DNA from: an uncultured Ruminiclostridium sp.
GTDB taxonomy: Bacteria > Bacillota > Clostridia > Oscillospirales > Ruminococcaceae
DNA: 64,000 nt
NCBI GenBank assembly: GCA_947627695.1
Contig: CANQXF010000002.1
Coordinates: 62,001-126,000, forward strand
Reading direction: 5' to 3'
The notes under the pieces were generated by a model that saw only the letters and a program-made list of their open reading frames with translations, did not search any database and was not told the DNA's origin. Positions 16,235 through 24,765 of this stretch are shown piece after piece. How positions within the stretch are numbered: the stretch's first letter is position 1; the number at the start of each line of letters is the position of its first letter. The position numbers and the translations under genes were made by a program.

Positions 16235-16291
16235 CCGAGGTATTTACATACGGTCTTGACGAAAAAGAAAGTGGTGACGGGTGGGTAGCTG

Positions 16292-17515
16292 ATGCTTGTA
16301 TACTTGATAAACATTCTCCTTATTATGGTATGGGCATTAGTCTTCCGCATCGGCAAGCGCACAGCATTAAAAAAGATACTTTACGTTTGCGTCTGCTTTA
16401 TCCAGCTTTACCTCATATCTGCAGTAAGAGACGGGGTCGGCGGAGACTTTGATATGTACACTTCAGGCTTTTTCAGCATGGTAGTGGATACGTCAAGATT
16501 TGGTTTTTTTGAATCGCTGTCCTACAAGGACTGGGAAATAGGATATATTTTCGTTTGCAAGCTCATTGGTCTGTTCACAGCAGATTACAAGATCTTCATA
16601 ATGATAATATCCATCTTCCCGCTGATAGGTCCCGCCTATCTGATAGCGAGATATTCAAAAAATGCTTTCGTTTCAATGTTTTTGTACGTCAACCTTTACC
16701 TCTTCTATATGGATATGAACTTTGTCCGTCAGGCGATAGCGATGTCCATTATGTGCTTTGCGTACAGCTTCATAGTTGAGAAAAAGTTCTGGCGTTTCCT
16801 GCTGTTGACAGCAATTGCGGCGTTGTTCCACCTCACAGTGCTTTATATGATACCCGTATTCATAATGTGCATACTGAAGGTGAACACAAGAAAGCTGCTG
16901 CTGTACCTTTTCGGATTGCTTTTCTACTACATTCTTTCCGACGGACTTCTGAACATAGTGCTTTCAAAGTTCCATATGGAATACAGCAATTCGATTTTCA
17001 TCGAAAACGGCGTTTATGTGTACTACGCATTCTATCCGCTGCTGATATGCGCGGCGATGGTTCTCCTTTCCTACTACCTGAAGAACATCACTCCTCAGAT
17101 GAACGTTCTCATTCATATGACCCTGCTGATGGGCTTCTGGCAGATAGTAATGACCAAGCACGCATTGTTCGAGCGATTTTCATACTACACGATGCTTTTC
17201 GTAGTGATCGCGGTTCCCGAAGCGATAAGAGAATTTACCTTACAGTACAGGGAAAACTTAACTGCGCAATATTCGGAAAAGTATCATGGAGCCGAGGAGG
17301 ACAAGACCCGAAGAGTCAAAGCAAAGGTCAATGCCAAGGCAAACAAAGCGGTGGCGATAATAACCACTGCGGTTCTGGTTCTGGCGTTTGCCTACAATAT
17401 GATGGGTCTTATCGTTCCGGAAAAGGGAGTTCACAGCGTTCTCCCGTATAAGACCAGCTTAGGTTGGGATATCCCCAGCATAGACGGTCTGTTTAAATCA
17501 GGTAATAGCGTTTAA
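16292..17515 (+). CDS. EpsG-family polysaccharide polymerase
   Basis: The 407-residue protein is mostly hydrophobic, with about ten predicted membrane helices. Its early segment AVRDGVGGDFDMYTSGFF resembles the conserved D(Y) loop of EpsG-type proteins, which are Wzy-like enzymes joining repeat units outside the membrane. The C-terminal third has a charged cytoplasmic loop (about 315-355) and a last helix. The ATG at 16292 follows GGTGACGGGTGGG. It lies in the polysaccharide locus between the GT4 gene and a secreted protein, and is expressed from its own repeat-bearing promoter. The family assignment is good; the polymerised glycan is unknown. Confidence 0.85.
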   Translation: MLVYLINILLIMVWALVFRIGKRTALKKILYVCVCFIQLYLISAVRDGVGGDFDMYTSGFFSMVVDTSRFGFFESLSYKDWEIGYIFVCKLIGLFTADYKIFIMIISIFPLIGPAYLIARYSKNAFVSMFLYVNLYLFYMDMNFVRQAIAMSIMCFAYSFIVEKKFWRFLLLTAIAALFHLTVLYMIPVFIMCILKVNTRKLLLYLFGLLFYYILSDGLLNIVLSKFHMEYSNSIFIENGVYVYYAFYPLLICAAMVLLSYYLKNITPQMNVLIHMTLLMGFWQIVMTKHALFERFSYYTMLFVVIAVPEAIREFTLQYRENLTAQYSEKYHGAEEDKTRRVKAKVNAKANKAVAIITTAVLVLAFAYNMMGLIVPEKGVHSVLPYKTSLGWDIPSIDGLFKSGNSV

Positions 17516-17564
17516 AAAGCGTTATTCGATAAAACAAAAAATATTTTTTGGAGGAATACTTACG

Positions 17565-18149
17565 ATGAAGAAAGTTCTTTCCGCTGCAATTGCTCTGACT
17601 GCTGTTGCAGCAATGAGCGTTTCTGCTTTTGCAGTAGACGCAGGTTCCACTAACGGTTCTGCTAACGGCGTTGCTGGCGACGACGGTAAGGTAGAAACCT
17701 CTGTTGGTACTGTTGAAGGTCTTGGCGCAGGCACAAATGTAACCATTGAAGTTCAGCCCACTGACACTGTTGATAACGAAGTTTCCGATGCAGTTAAGGA
17801 AAAGCTCGGCGACGGCGTAACTTTCAACACAACGGTTAAGGTTACTGTTGACGTACAGCCCAATGGTTCTGCAACTGTTACTGTTGCTTGGGACGGTCAG
17901 TCCAACAGAGCTGTTTATGTAGGTGAAGATGGTGTTGAGACCTTTGACCTGAAGGTTTCTGACGATCAGAAGACCGCTTCTTTCAGCACTACTCACTTCT
18001 CTACCTTCTATCTGGTAACCGTTCCTGAGAATGGTCAGCCCGGCACTGATAATGAGGGCGACAAGAACGAACCTACCGGCGTTGTTCTGGCTATCGTTCC
18101 TGCTGCTGTAGCTGCTGCCGCAGTAGTTGTTTCCAAGAAGAGAAAGTAA
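17565..18149 (+). CDS. Small secreted protein with EPTGVV anchor-like tail
   Basis: This 194-residue protein has a clear Sec signal (about 1-24, ending SAFA). A Thr/Val-rich beta-type domain of about 130 residues follows that I cannot assign. The tail is KNEPTGVVLAIVPAAV, then an Ala/Val helix and SKKRK. The tail is almost the same as that of the LRR protein at 4576, although the bodies differ. This points to a common anchoring signal. GGAGGAATACTTACG precedes the ATG, a strong site. A strong terminator follows, so it can be expressed alone. It sits inside the polysaccharide locus, so it may be displayed together with the polymer (inference). Confidence 0.8.
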   Translation: MKKVLSAAIALTAVAAMSVSAFAVDAGSTNGSANGVAGDDGKVETSVGTVEGLGAGTNVTIEVQPTDTVDNEVSDAVKEKLGDGVTFNTTVKVTVDVQPNGSATVTVAWDGQSNRAVYVGEDGVETFDLKVSDDQKTASFSTTHFSTFYLVTVPENGQPGTDNEGDKNEPTGVVLAIVPAAVAAAAVVVSKKRK

Positions 18150-18179
18150 TTTCCCGAATAAGGAATAACTGAACAAACA

Positions 18180-18217
18180 ACAGTGCAGTGCACAATAAGC
18201 ACTGCACTGTTTTTTTA
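18180..18217 (+). terminator. Strong intrinsic terminator
   Basis: CAGTGCAGTGC (18181-18191) pairs with GCACTGCACTG (18199-18209) across a seven-base loop, followed by eight T. Confidence 0.92.
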
Positions 18218-18238
18218 AGAGAAAAGCTAAGGCGCACC

Positions 18239-18264
18239 GCCCGTTCCCGCCTGCGGGAACGGGC
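18239..18264 (+). other. Twelve-pair GC hairpin in the leader of the COG5610-like gene
   Basis: GCCCGTTCCCGC and GCGGGAACGGGC form a perfect stem with only a two-base loop and no T-tract. It ends 28 bases before the ATG at 18293. It may be a processing site, an RNA-stability element or a leftover insertion-end repeat; its function is unknown. Confidence 0.4.
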
Positions 18265-18292
18265 AGGGACTGCCTTACGTTCAAGGATCTAT

Positions 18293-19549
18293 ATGCAGGT
18301 TACATATAATAACACGGTAATAACCGAAAAGGACCCGGTGGCTCAGGCGGTCACCCAAAGCGTGACTGCGCCCGTTATGTGCGATTTTATCGGCTGGGTG
18401 CTGAAAAGCGCCGAGCAAAAAGGCATAAAACGGCTGTACTTCCTTGCGAGGGACGGCTGGATAATGCACAAAACCGCACAAAAAATTGCTGAAAAGTCGG
18501 GACTTGACATTGAACTGAGCTATCTCTACTGCTCGAGAATGTCCCTGCGTAACGCCGCCCTCTGCGATTTAGGCGAGGAGGCGTACCGCTACCTGCTGGA
18601 GGGAGGCTTTGCCCTGACCCCCGCGGTGATACTCGGCAGATTAAGGCTCAGCGACGAACAGCGCCAAAGCGTATATCTTGATGTAAACTATGACGGCGAT
18701 GAGAATACGGAAATGGGAAAAGCGGCGGCGGCCGATTTTTGCGGCAAGTTGAGAAAAAGCGCCGTGTACAACGCCCTTATGAGAGAAATTTCCCTTTCCT
18801 GCAAAGAAAACGCACTTTTTTACCTGCGTCAGGAGGGACTTATGTCCGACGTTCCCTACGCATTGGTAGACAGCGGCTGGACGGGTTCTGTCCAGCGTAT
18901 GCTGAGAGTGCTGACGGGAAGACCGCAAACAGGCTTTTACTTCGGCTTGTACGGCAGACCTGACAGCGCAGACGGCGAATTCAACGCCTATCTTTTTGAC
19001 AAAAGCACAGATGTGCGCCTTGTTTCCCGCTTCAACAACCACCTGTTCGAGGCGGTATGCGGTGCTCCCCACGGAATGACCGTGGGATACGAGGTGAGAG
19101 AGGGAAGGGCATATCCCGTTTTCAACAATGAGAACAGCCTCAATTCCCAAAGCTCATTACTGCTCACCCAGGAGCAAACAATTTACGACTACATAGAGGG
19201 CGGATTTACCCTGCCCGATGAAATAAAGACTATGAAACAGCGGCAGAGCTTTGCGTTCCCCCTGCTTGACAAGCTGATGTTCAACCCCGAAAGGGAGGTT
19301 GCGGAACGGTACGGCTCTCTGCTCTTTTCCGACGACCCCGCCGAGCTGTACAGCTTTCCCCTTGCGGCAAGGTTGGAGGACACCAAAAGACTGTACCTTC
19401 TCCCCAGACTGAAAGAGAAATATTTCCGCAAAGACAAGCTGACAAGACCCGTATACTGGGGCTACGCCACGGCGATACTCAGCGGAAAAGGCGGCTTTTG
19501 CCGATTTAATCTGCGGCTGTGGGAGATATTGTGGCTGCTCAAACGATAA
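18293..19549 (+). CDS. Standalone COG5610-type C-terminal domain protein
   Basis: The 418-residue protein shares its motifs with the C-terminal half of the HAD-containing protein at 20384. The common motifs are FLARDG near residue 46, a following SR dipeptide, and a DSGWTGSVQRML segment matching DVGWAGSGAEAI. It lacks the N-terminal HAD phosphatase domain. COG5610-type proteins are common in polysaccharide loci but their reaction is not established; transfer or hydrolysis of a phosphorylated sugar intermediate is only a guess. The ATG at 18293 is chosen because AAGGA lies just upstream; the longer frame reads through the GC hairpin. It is the first gene of a tight run ending with the ABC exporter. 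Confidence 0.75.
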   Translation: MQVTYNNTVITEKDPVAQAVTQSVTAPVMCDFIGWVLKSAEQKGIKRLYFLARDGWIMHKTAQKIAEKSGLDIELSYLYCSRMSLRNAALCDLGEEAYRYLLEGGFALTPAVILGRLRLSDEQRQSVYLDVNYDGDENTEMGKAAAADFCGKLRKSAVYNALMREISLSCKENALFYLRQEGLMSDVPYALVDSGWTGSVQRMLRVLTGRPQTGFYFGLYGRPDSADGEFNAYLFDKSTDVRLVSRFNNHLFEAVCGAPHGMTVGYEVREGRAYPVFNNENSLNSQSSLLLTQEQTIYDYIEGGFTLPDEIKTMKQRQSFAFPLLDKLMFNPEREVAERYGSLLFSDDPAELYSFPLAARLEDTKRLYLLPRLKEKYFRKDKLTRPVYWGYATAILSGKGGFCRFNLRLWEILWLLKR

Positions 19550-19562
19550 ATTGGAGAGAACG

Positions 19563-20363
19563 ATGAAGATTTCCGTTATAATGCCTGTTTACGACCCCGA
19601 CAGGGACCAGCTCAGGCGAGCCGTAAGCTCCGTTCTGGAGCAGGATATGAGGGACTTTGAGTTTATCATCTGCGACGACGGCTCAAAGCCTTACGTCAGG
19701 GAAATAATAACGGAAGAATTTTCCGACAGCAGGATAAAATACCTGCGAAACGAAAAAAACGGCGGCTGCGCCTACGCCCTTAACCGCTGCATAGAGGCGG
19801 CTCAAGGGGAGCTTCTGATACGCCAGGACGCCGACGATTATTCTCTTCCGGGAAGATTTTCCGCCTTGAAACAGGCGTACGAGCAGACAAACTTTGACAT
19901 TATAGCCACCAACATAATTTTGTTTGATGAAAACGGCGAGTGGGGACACAGGGATTATCCCTCCACTCCCGATAAGAACGATTTTCTTTTTGCAGTGCCT
20001 TTTATGCACGGCGCCTGCGCTCTTAAAAGATCGTCGGCGGTAAAGGCGGGAATGTACCCCGTATCCGAAAAGACCGCCAGATGCGAGGAATACGCCTTGT
20101 TTATGACTATGTATTCCATGGGAGCAAGGGGAATGAACCTTCCGCAGCGCCTTTACGCCTTTCGTGAGGACAGCGCCGCCGCACAGCGCCGCCGTTACTC
20201 CGACAAGATAAAGGAAGTAAGGGTCAAGGCGGAGGGCTTCAAAAAGCTGAAGCTGTACCCTAAAGGCATAGTTTACCTTGCCAAGCCGCTGATAGTGGGA
20301 CTGATACCCCGCAAGCCGCTTGCATGGATAAAGGACAAGGTATTTCATAGACGAAGCGACTGA
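19563..20363 (+). CDS. Family 2 glycosyltransferase
   Basis: The 266-residue protein has the GT2 start KISVIMPVYDPDRDQLRRAV, the nucleotide-binding ICDDGS, and the metal-binding DxD in RQDADDYS near residue 90. The C-terminal part is basic and may contact the membrane. GT2 enzymes add sugars with inversion from nucleotide donors. GGAGAGAACG precedes the ATG at 19563, and the gene follows the preceding stop by 13 bases. It forms a cluster with the two COG5610-type genes and the exporter. The sugar specificity is unknown. Confidence 0.92.
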   Translation: MKISVIMPVYDPDRDQLRRAVSSVLEQDMRDFEFIICDDGSKPYVREIITEEFSDSRIKYLRNEKNGGCAYALNRCIEAAQGELLIRQDADDYSLPGRFSALKQAYEQTNFDIIATNIILFDENGEWGHRDYPSTPDKNDFLFAVPFMHGACALKRSSAVKAGMYPVSEKTARCEEYALFMTMYSMGARGMNLPQRLYAFREDSAAAQRRRYSDKIKEVRVKAEGFKKLKLYPKGIVYLAKPLIVGLIPRKPLAWIKDKVFHRRSD

Positions 20364-20383
20364 TAAGGAAAGGGGGAAGAACG

Positions 20384-22384
20384 GTGAGCCTGAAGCAGGG
20401 ACTTTACAATGCTTTGGTAGCAAAACAGCCGCCTATCAAGCGGCTTTATATCCGCTATAAAAAGCAGGGCGCATCTCCTGTTCAAAAGGCGATCTATCTT
20501 TTCAAGCTGAACTTCTCCTACTATATTTTAGGCGACAAGCGGCTCGCCCGCTATTCCCATATCTCAAAGCCGTACTGCAAAGGACCCGAATCCGCCAAGG
20601 ACGGCATAATTCCCCCCAAAGAGCTTGCGGAGCAGCTCTGCAAATTTGACGCGGTTTCCTTTGACATTTTCGACACTCTGATATACAGACCCTTTGCCGA
20701 CCCCACAGACCTTTTTCACATTGTGGGAGCAAATGCGGGAATACTGAACTTTGCGGAAACAAGGATACTTTTCGAGCAGAAAGCGAGAGAGGAAAAATTC
20801 AGACAAAGCGGCACTTACGAAATAAACATAGACGATATATACAGCCTTATGGGAAGCTACGGCAGCCGCTTTTCCAAAGCAAAGGATATCGAGCTTGAAG
20901 CGGAAACCGACCTTTGTTTTCCAAATCCTTATATGAAAAAGGTGTGGGACATTTTAAGAGAAAAAAAGACCCGCCTTGTCATCACTTCCGATATGTACTT
21001 AAAGGCTGATTTTCTGGAAAATCTTCTTATAAAAAACGGCTTTGACGGATTTGAAAAGCTGTTCGTTTCCAACGAATACGGACTTTCAAAATATGAGGGT
21101 GGACTTTACGCAAAGGTAAAGGAATATCTTAAATCAGACAACGTCGCCCACGTAGGGGACAATGAGAAAAGCGATATTGAAAACAGCAAAAAATACGACT
21201 TCACCCCTTTCCTCTCGTTAAATCCCAACACGGCGGGAGACCCGTTCCGTCCTCTTGATCTGATGAGCAGGATAACAGGCTCCGCCTATGCGGGACTGGT
21301 GAACGCCCGTTTTCACAGCGGGCTTGAAAGCTATCCTATGCTTTACGAGTACGGCTATGCTTACAGCGGTATATTTGCGCTGGGCTACTGCAATTATATA
21401 CGAAAACTCCGGCTTGAAACGGGAGCCGACAAGGTGCTTTTCCTTGCAAGAGACGGCGACCTGCTGAAAAAAATATATGATAAGCTATACCCCGACAGCG
21501 ATACCGAATACTTTTTGTGGTCACGGCTTGCGGCAGTGAAGCTGTGTTTTGAGGAAAATACTCTTGACTTTATCCGCCGTTTCGTATATCATAAGTGTAA
21601 AGGTGTTTACACTGTAAAACAAATATTTGATGATATGGAGCTTTCCGAGCTGCAAAGCGGATTTTCCTCAGAGGACAGGATAGCGGAAAAAAGCGATGCC
21701 CCCGCCATTGCGGAATATCTTATACAAAACCGTGACAGGATAAAGGAAATATATGTTTCTATGGCGAAAGGTGCAATGTCGTACTTCTCCCAAAAGCTGA
21801 ACGGCAGCAAAAAAGCCCTTGCGGCAGACGTGGGCTGGGCGGGAAGCGGCGCAGAAGCTATTTCCGTTCTTGCAAAAAAGTGGGGTATAGATACCGAGAT
21901 AATCGGAGTCATCGCAGGCACGAACGACAGCTTTTCTCAGCAGACAGATGCCTGCGAGCCGCTGCTCCAAAGCGGGAAGCTGTATTCCTACTGCTTTTCT
22001 CAGCGACACAACAGAAATATTTATCTCAGACACGATTCCTCGGCGGGACACAATGTGTTTTTTGAAATGCTGTTAGGCTCGCCTTCGCCGTCGCTGAAAG
22101 GCTTTGACGAAAGCGGAGCCCCTGTTTACTCCCCGAACGAGGAGGGAAACGAGGAAACAGTAAAGCTGATACACAAGGGAGCTATGGACTTTGCGGAGGA
22201 CTTTTCCGCCATATTTAAAAATTACCCGTATATGCTTGATATAAGCGGAAGCGACGCATACGCTCCGTTTTTAAATGCAATAGAGGACGGCGGAAAATAT
22301 TTCAGAGCCGTTTTGGGAAACTGTAAATTCAATATGGACGTGAGCGTTCAGAACGATGAAACCGTAAACGCCCAGCTTAAATGA
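20384..22384 (+). CDS. HAD phosphatase fused to a COG5610-type domain
   Basis: The 666-residue protein has a HAD domain at about 80-285. Its motif I is SFDIFDTL with the DxD pair, motif II is VITSDMY, and motif III is AHVGDNEKSD. It is followed by a COG5610-like region from about 310 with FLARDGDLLKK, WSRLAAVK and DVGWAGSGAEA. It may dephosphorylate or remodel a sugar intermediate during polymer assembly; this is inferred from the HAD motifs and context. It starts with GTG behind GGGGGAAGAACG. The second half is paralogous to the gene at 18293, so one locus carries the domain both alone and fused. Confidence 0.85.
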   Translation: MSLKQGLYNALVAKQPPIKRLYIRYKKQGASPVQKAIYLFKLNFSYYILGDKRLARYSHISKPYCKGPESAKDGIIPPKELAEQLCKFDAVSFDIFDTLIYRPFADPTDLFHIVGANAGILNFAETRILFEQKAREEKFRQSGTYEINIDDIYSLMGSYGSRFSKAKDIELEAETDLCFPNPYMKKVWDILREKKTRLVITSDMYLKADFLENLLIKNGFDGFEKLFVSNEYGLSKYEGGLYAKVKEYLKSDNVAHVGDNEKSDIENSKKYDFTPFLSLNPNTAGDPFRPLDLMSRITGSAYAGLVNARFHSGLESYPMLYEYGYAYSGIFALGYCNYIRKLRLETGADKVLFLARDGDLLKKIYDKLYPDSDTEYFLWSRLAAVKLCFEENTLDFIRRFVYHKCKGVYTVKQIFDDMELSELQSGFSSEDRIAEKSDAPAIAEYLIQNRDRIKEIYVSMAKGAMSYFSQKLNGSKKALAADVGWAGSGAEAISVLAKKWGIDTEIIGVIAGTNDSFSQQTDACEPLLQSGKLYSYCFSQRHNRNIYLRHDSSAGHNVFFEMLLGSPSPSLKGFDESGAPVYSPNEEGNEETVKLIHKGAMDFAEDFSAIFKNYPYMLDISGSDAYAPFLNAIEDGGKYFRAVLGNCKFNMDVSVQNDETVNAQLK

Positions 22385-22402
22385 CAGAACAGGAAGGGAA
22401 AA

Positions 22403-23176
22403 ATGTTTAAGTTAGAAGAACAAATGAAATATTTCGGCTTTTTAAAGGAAGTCGTAAAAAGGGACATCAAAAGAAAATATTACCAGTCGGTGCTGGGCAT
22501 TTTGTGGACGGTGCTGAACCCCCTGCTTTCAATGCTGGTAATGACGATAGTATTTTCAACGCTGTTTAAGAGGAACATAGAAAACTACCCCATATATCTC
22601 CTTTGCGGACAGCTTATGATGGGGTTTATCAGCGGAGCAGGCAGAAGCGGTTTGTCCGCAATACTCGGCAACGCAGGGTATATCCGTGTAGTATATCTGC
22701 CTAAATATATATTCGTGCTTTCCAAAGTTGTAGAGGGCTTTGTGGATCTGCTGTTCTCACTGGTAGCATTAGTGCTGGTAATGCTGTTTACAGGAGCGCC
22801 TATAACCTGGAATCTGCTGATATTGCCGCTGCTTTTCGTACTGGCGTTTATGTTCGCATTCGGCTGGGCACTTTTATTTGCCACCTACGGAACATTCCTA
22901 CGTGACCTTCATCATCTTTACAACATTTTCAGCACCTTGTGGATGTGGGTATCCGCCATATTCTACCCCATAACCATTATACCCTCAACTTACAGATTTC
23001 TTTTTGACCTTAACCCTGCTCTTCACTATATCACAATAATGAGGAACATATGTCACGAGGGCGTTATGCCTACTGAAAAATCCCTGATAATCGCCTCCTG
23101 CTACTCGATATTGATGCTGGCTATGGGAATATCGGTATTCAAGGCAAACGAAAACAAATTCCTGCTGTACGTATAA
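22403..23176 (+). CDS. ABC-2 polysaccharide export permease
   Basis: The 257-residue protein has the TagG/RfbD-type layout. An amphipathic N-terminus with VKRDIKRKYYQSVLGILWTVLNP leads into six membrane helices. The motif FLRDLHHLYNI lies in the second half. It forms the membrane channel of an ABC exporter that moves lipid-linked polysaccharide or teichoic-acid-like polymer across the membrane. GGAAGGGAAAA precedes the ATG. The ATPase follows after 20 bases. Without a separate flippase gene in the window, this pair is the likely export route for the locus product. Confidence 0.93.
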   Translation: MFKLEEQMKYFGFLKEVVKRDIKRKYYQSVLGILWTVLNPLLSMLVMTIVFSTLFKRNIENYPIYLLCGQLMMGFISGAGRSGLSAILGNAGYIRVVYLPKYIFVLSKVVEGFVDLLFSLVALVLVMLFTGAPITWNLLILPLLFVLAFMFAFGWALLFATYGTFLRDLHHLYNIFSTLWMWVSAIFYPITIIPSTYRFLFDLNPALHYITIMRNICHEGVMPTEKSLIIASCYSILMLAMGISVFKANENKFLLYV

Positions 23177-23196
23177 TTGAAAAAGAGGTAATTAAA

Positions 23197-23937
23197 ATGA
23201 GCGATACTGCCGTAAAGGTGGAAAATGTTTCCATGATGTTCAACCTCAGCCGCGAGCGTGAGGAACGTCTGAAGGAATACGTTATCAACCTTCTGAAAAA
23301 AAAGCTGTTTTTCGATGAATTCTGGGCGCTCCAGGATATTTCCTTCGAGGTGAAAAAGGGCGATACCTTGGGTATTGTCGGGACAAACGGTTCAGGCAAA
23401 ACGACCTTGCTTCGCCTTGTAGCGGGAATCATGCAGCCCACCAAGGGCAAGATAACCACGGAAGGCTCAATAGCTCCGCTGTTTGCTATGGGAACGGGCT
23501 TTGACTCCTCCCTGTCCGCCAGGGAAAACATTTATCTTGTAGGCGCGCTTCGGGGATATTCAAGGGCATATATGAAAAAGCGCTTTGACGAGATAATAGA
23601 TTTTGCAGAGCTTGAGGATTTTGTTGACGTTCCCGTCAAGAATTTTTCCTCAGGTATGACCTCAAGGCTTGCCTTTGCAATAGCCACGCTGGTGCAGACC
23701 GATATACTGATAGCCGACGAGGTCTTAGCGGTGGGCGACGCCAAATTCCACAAAAAAAGCGAGGAAAGAATGGCAAAAATGCGCTCCAACGGAGCCACGG
23801 TGCTGTTCGTTTCCCACTCACCCGGACAGGTCCAGAAGATATGCCGCAACGCAATATGGCTCGACCACGGCAAGCTGGTGATGTCTGGCACTTCAAAAGA
23901 GGTGTGCGAGGCTTACGCCAAGCACTGCGCTTCGTAA
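23197..23937 (+). CDS. ABC exporter ATPase, TagH/RfbE type
   Basis: The 246-residue ATPase has Walker A GTNGSGKTT (about 67-75), the signature FSSGMTSRLAFAIA (about 148-161), Walker B DILIADEVLAVGD and switch His in FVSHSPGQ. The N-terminal extension VENVSMMFNLSREREERLKEY is typical of polysaccharide exporters. It lacks the long C-terminal carbohydrate-binding domain of Wzt proteins, so export is probably not coupled to a chain-end cap. It powers the permease encoded just before it and closes the polysaccharide locus, with a terminator downstream. Confidence 0.95.
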   Translation: MSDTAVKVENVSMMFNLSREREERLKEYVINLLKKKLFFDEFWALQDISFEVKKGDTLGIVGTNGSGKTTLLRLVAGIMQPTKGKITTEGSIAPLFAMGTGFDSSLSARENIYLVGALRGYSRAYMKKRFDEIIDFAELEDFVDVPVKNFSSGMTSRLAFAIATLVQTDILIADEVLAVGDAKFHKKSEERMAKMRSNGATVLFVSHSPGQVQKICRNAIWLDHGKLVMSGTSKEVCEAYAKHCAS

Positions 23938-23941
23938 AAAT

Positions 23942-23975
23942 GATCCCGCTTCCCGCTTTGAAGCGGGATCTTTAA
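23942..23975 (+). terminator. Terminator of the polysaccharide locus
   Basis: GATCCCGCTT (23942-23951) pairs with AAGCGGGATC (23961-23970) and is followed by TTTAATATTATC. Confidence 0.85.
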
Positions 23976-24014
23976 TATTATCTTTTGGCAACAATGAATT
24001 TGTCCCTTACCGTC

Positions 24015-24044
24015 TTGACAAAAAACAGCGCATTGTGCTAAAAT
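24015..24044 (+). promoter_or_regulatory. Promoter of the Thr/Ser-rich surface gene
   Basis: TTGACA (24015-24020) and TAAAAT (24039-24044) are separated by 18 bases, 50 bases before the ATG at 24095. Confidence 0.65.
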
Positions 24045-24094
24045 ATATAAAGAATATGCCGTGCAAAAAAACTTTGAGCCCATCGAAAGGACTG

Positions 24095-24724
24095 ATGAAA
24101 CAAGTGAAAAAGCTCAAGCCTTTTATATATATGCTGGCGGTCGCATTAGCAGTGACGTTTGCGGTATGCGCTTACGCCGAGGACGCTCCCGATCCTGAAG
24201 CGTCGGATTCAAGCAGCAGCGAGGTCACTCCTGCTGACGAGCCCGAGCCTGAAGTTACCACGCCCGAATCGAGCGAATCTTCCGTAACTCCTGAACCAAC
24301 TCCCGAGCCTACCCCTGAGCCTACTACCACTCCTGAGCCCGAGCCCACCACAACTCCCGAACCGCAGATATCTCTGGACACCGACCCTGTTGTCACTGAA
24401 ACCTCTACCACTACCACTACTCAGACCACAGCGGCGGACACGTCGGATACCACCACCTTGGAAACCTCCGACACTTCTGACACGTCAGATACGTCAGACA
24501 CCTCCGACACAAGCGATACGTCAGATACATCGCTGACGTCCGACAACAGCACCACTCCACCTGTGGTAAGCGCCGCCCCCACAACTCCTATGGCGGGAAA
24601 TCCCGACGATTATATGGGAACTTCGCTTCTGATAGGCGGCATCGTTCTGCTGCTTGTCCTTGCGGTAGCAATTCCTCCTATCGTGAGAAAAATACGCAAG
24701 AGCATAATTTACAAATACGACTGA
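24095..24724 (+). CDS. Membrane-anchored Thr/Ser/Pro-rich surface stalk protein
   Basis: The 209-residue protein has a signal peptide ending AYAED, then about 130 residues of low-complexity Pro/Glu/Thr (PTPEPTPEPTT) and Ser-Asp-Thr repeats (SDTSDTSDT). A membrane helix lies at about 177-198, followed by a short basic cytoplasmic tail. It has no recognisable domain, so it is probably a spacer or stalk, possibly O-glycosylated. The ATG at 24095 is chosen because GAAAGGACTG precedes it and the signal peptide then starts correctly. Its plan, stalk then membrane helix then charged tail, repeats that of the Big2 protein at 13286, and the two genes bracket the polysaccharide locus. Confidence 0.75.
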   Translation: MKQVKKLKPFIYMLAVALAVTFAVCAYAEDAPDPEASDSSSSEVTPADEPEPEVTTPESSESSVTPEPTPEPTPEPTTTPEPEPTTTPEPQISLDTDPVVTETSTTTTTQTTAADTSDTTTLETSDTSDTSDTSDTSDTSDTSDTSLTSDNSTTPPVVSAAPTTPMAGNPDDYMGTSLLIGGIVLLLVLAVAIPPIVRKIRKSIIYKYD

Positions 24725-24727
24725 TAA

Positions 24728-24765
24728 AAATAAAGCCTTGATTTAATCAAGGCTTTATTTTTATG
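24728..24765. terminator. Bidirectional terminator
   Basis: AAATAAAGCCTTGAT and ATCAAGGCTTTATTT pair across a three-base loop. It lies between the stalk gene and the leftward spmB, whose stop it overlaps. Confidence 0.88.

Noticed and set aside
24240-24560. Short-period repeats that might suggest a CRISPR array or satellite DNA
   Set aside because: They are in frame and encode the Pro/Glu/Thr and Ser-Asp-Thr stalk of the protein at 24095; there are no constant repeats with unique spacers.
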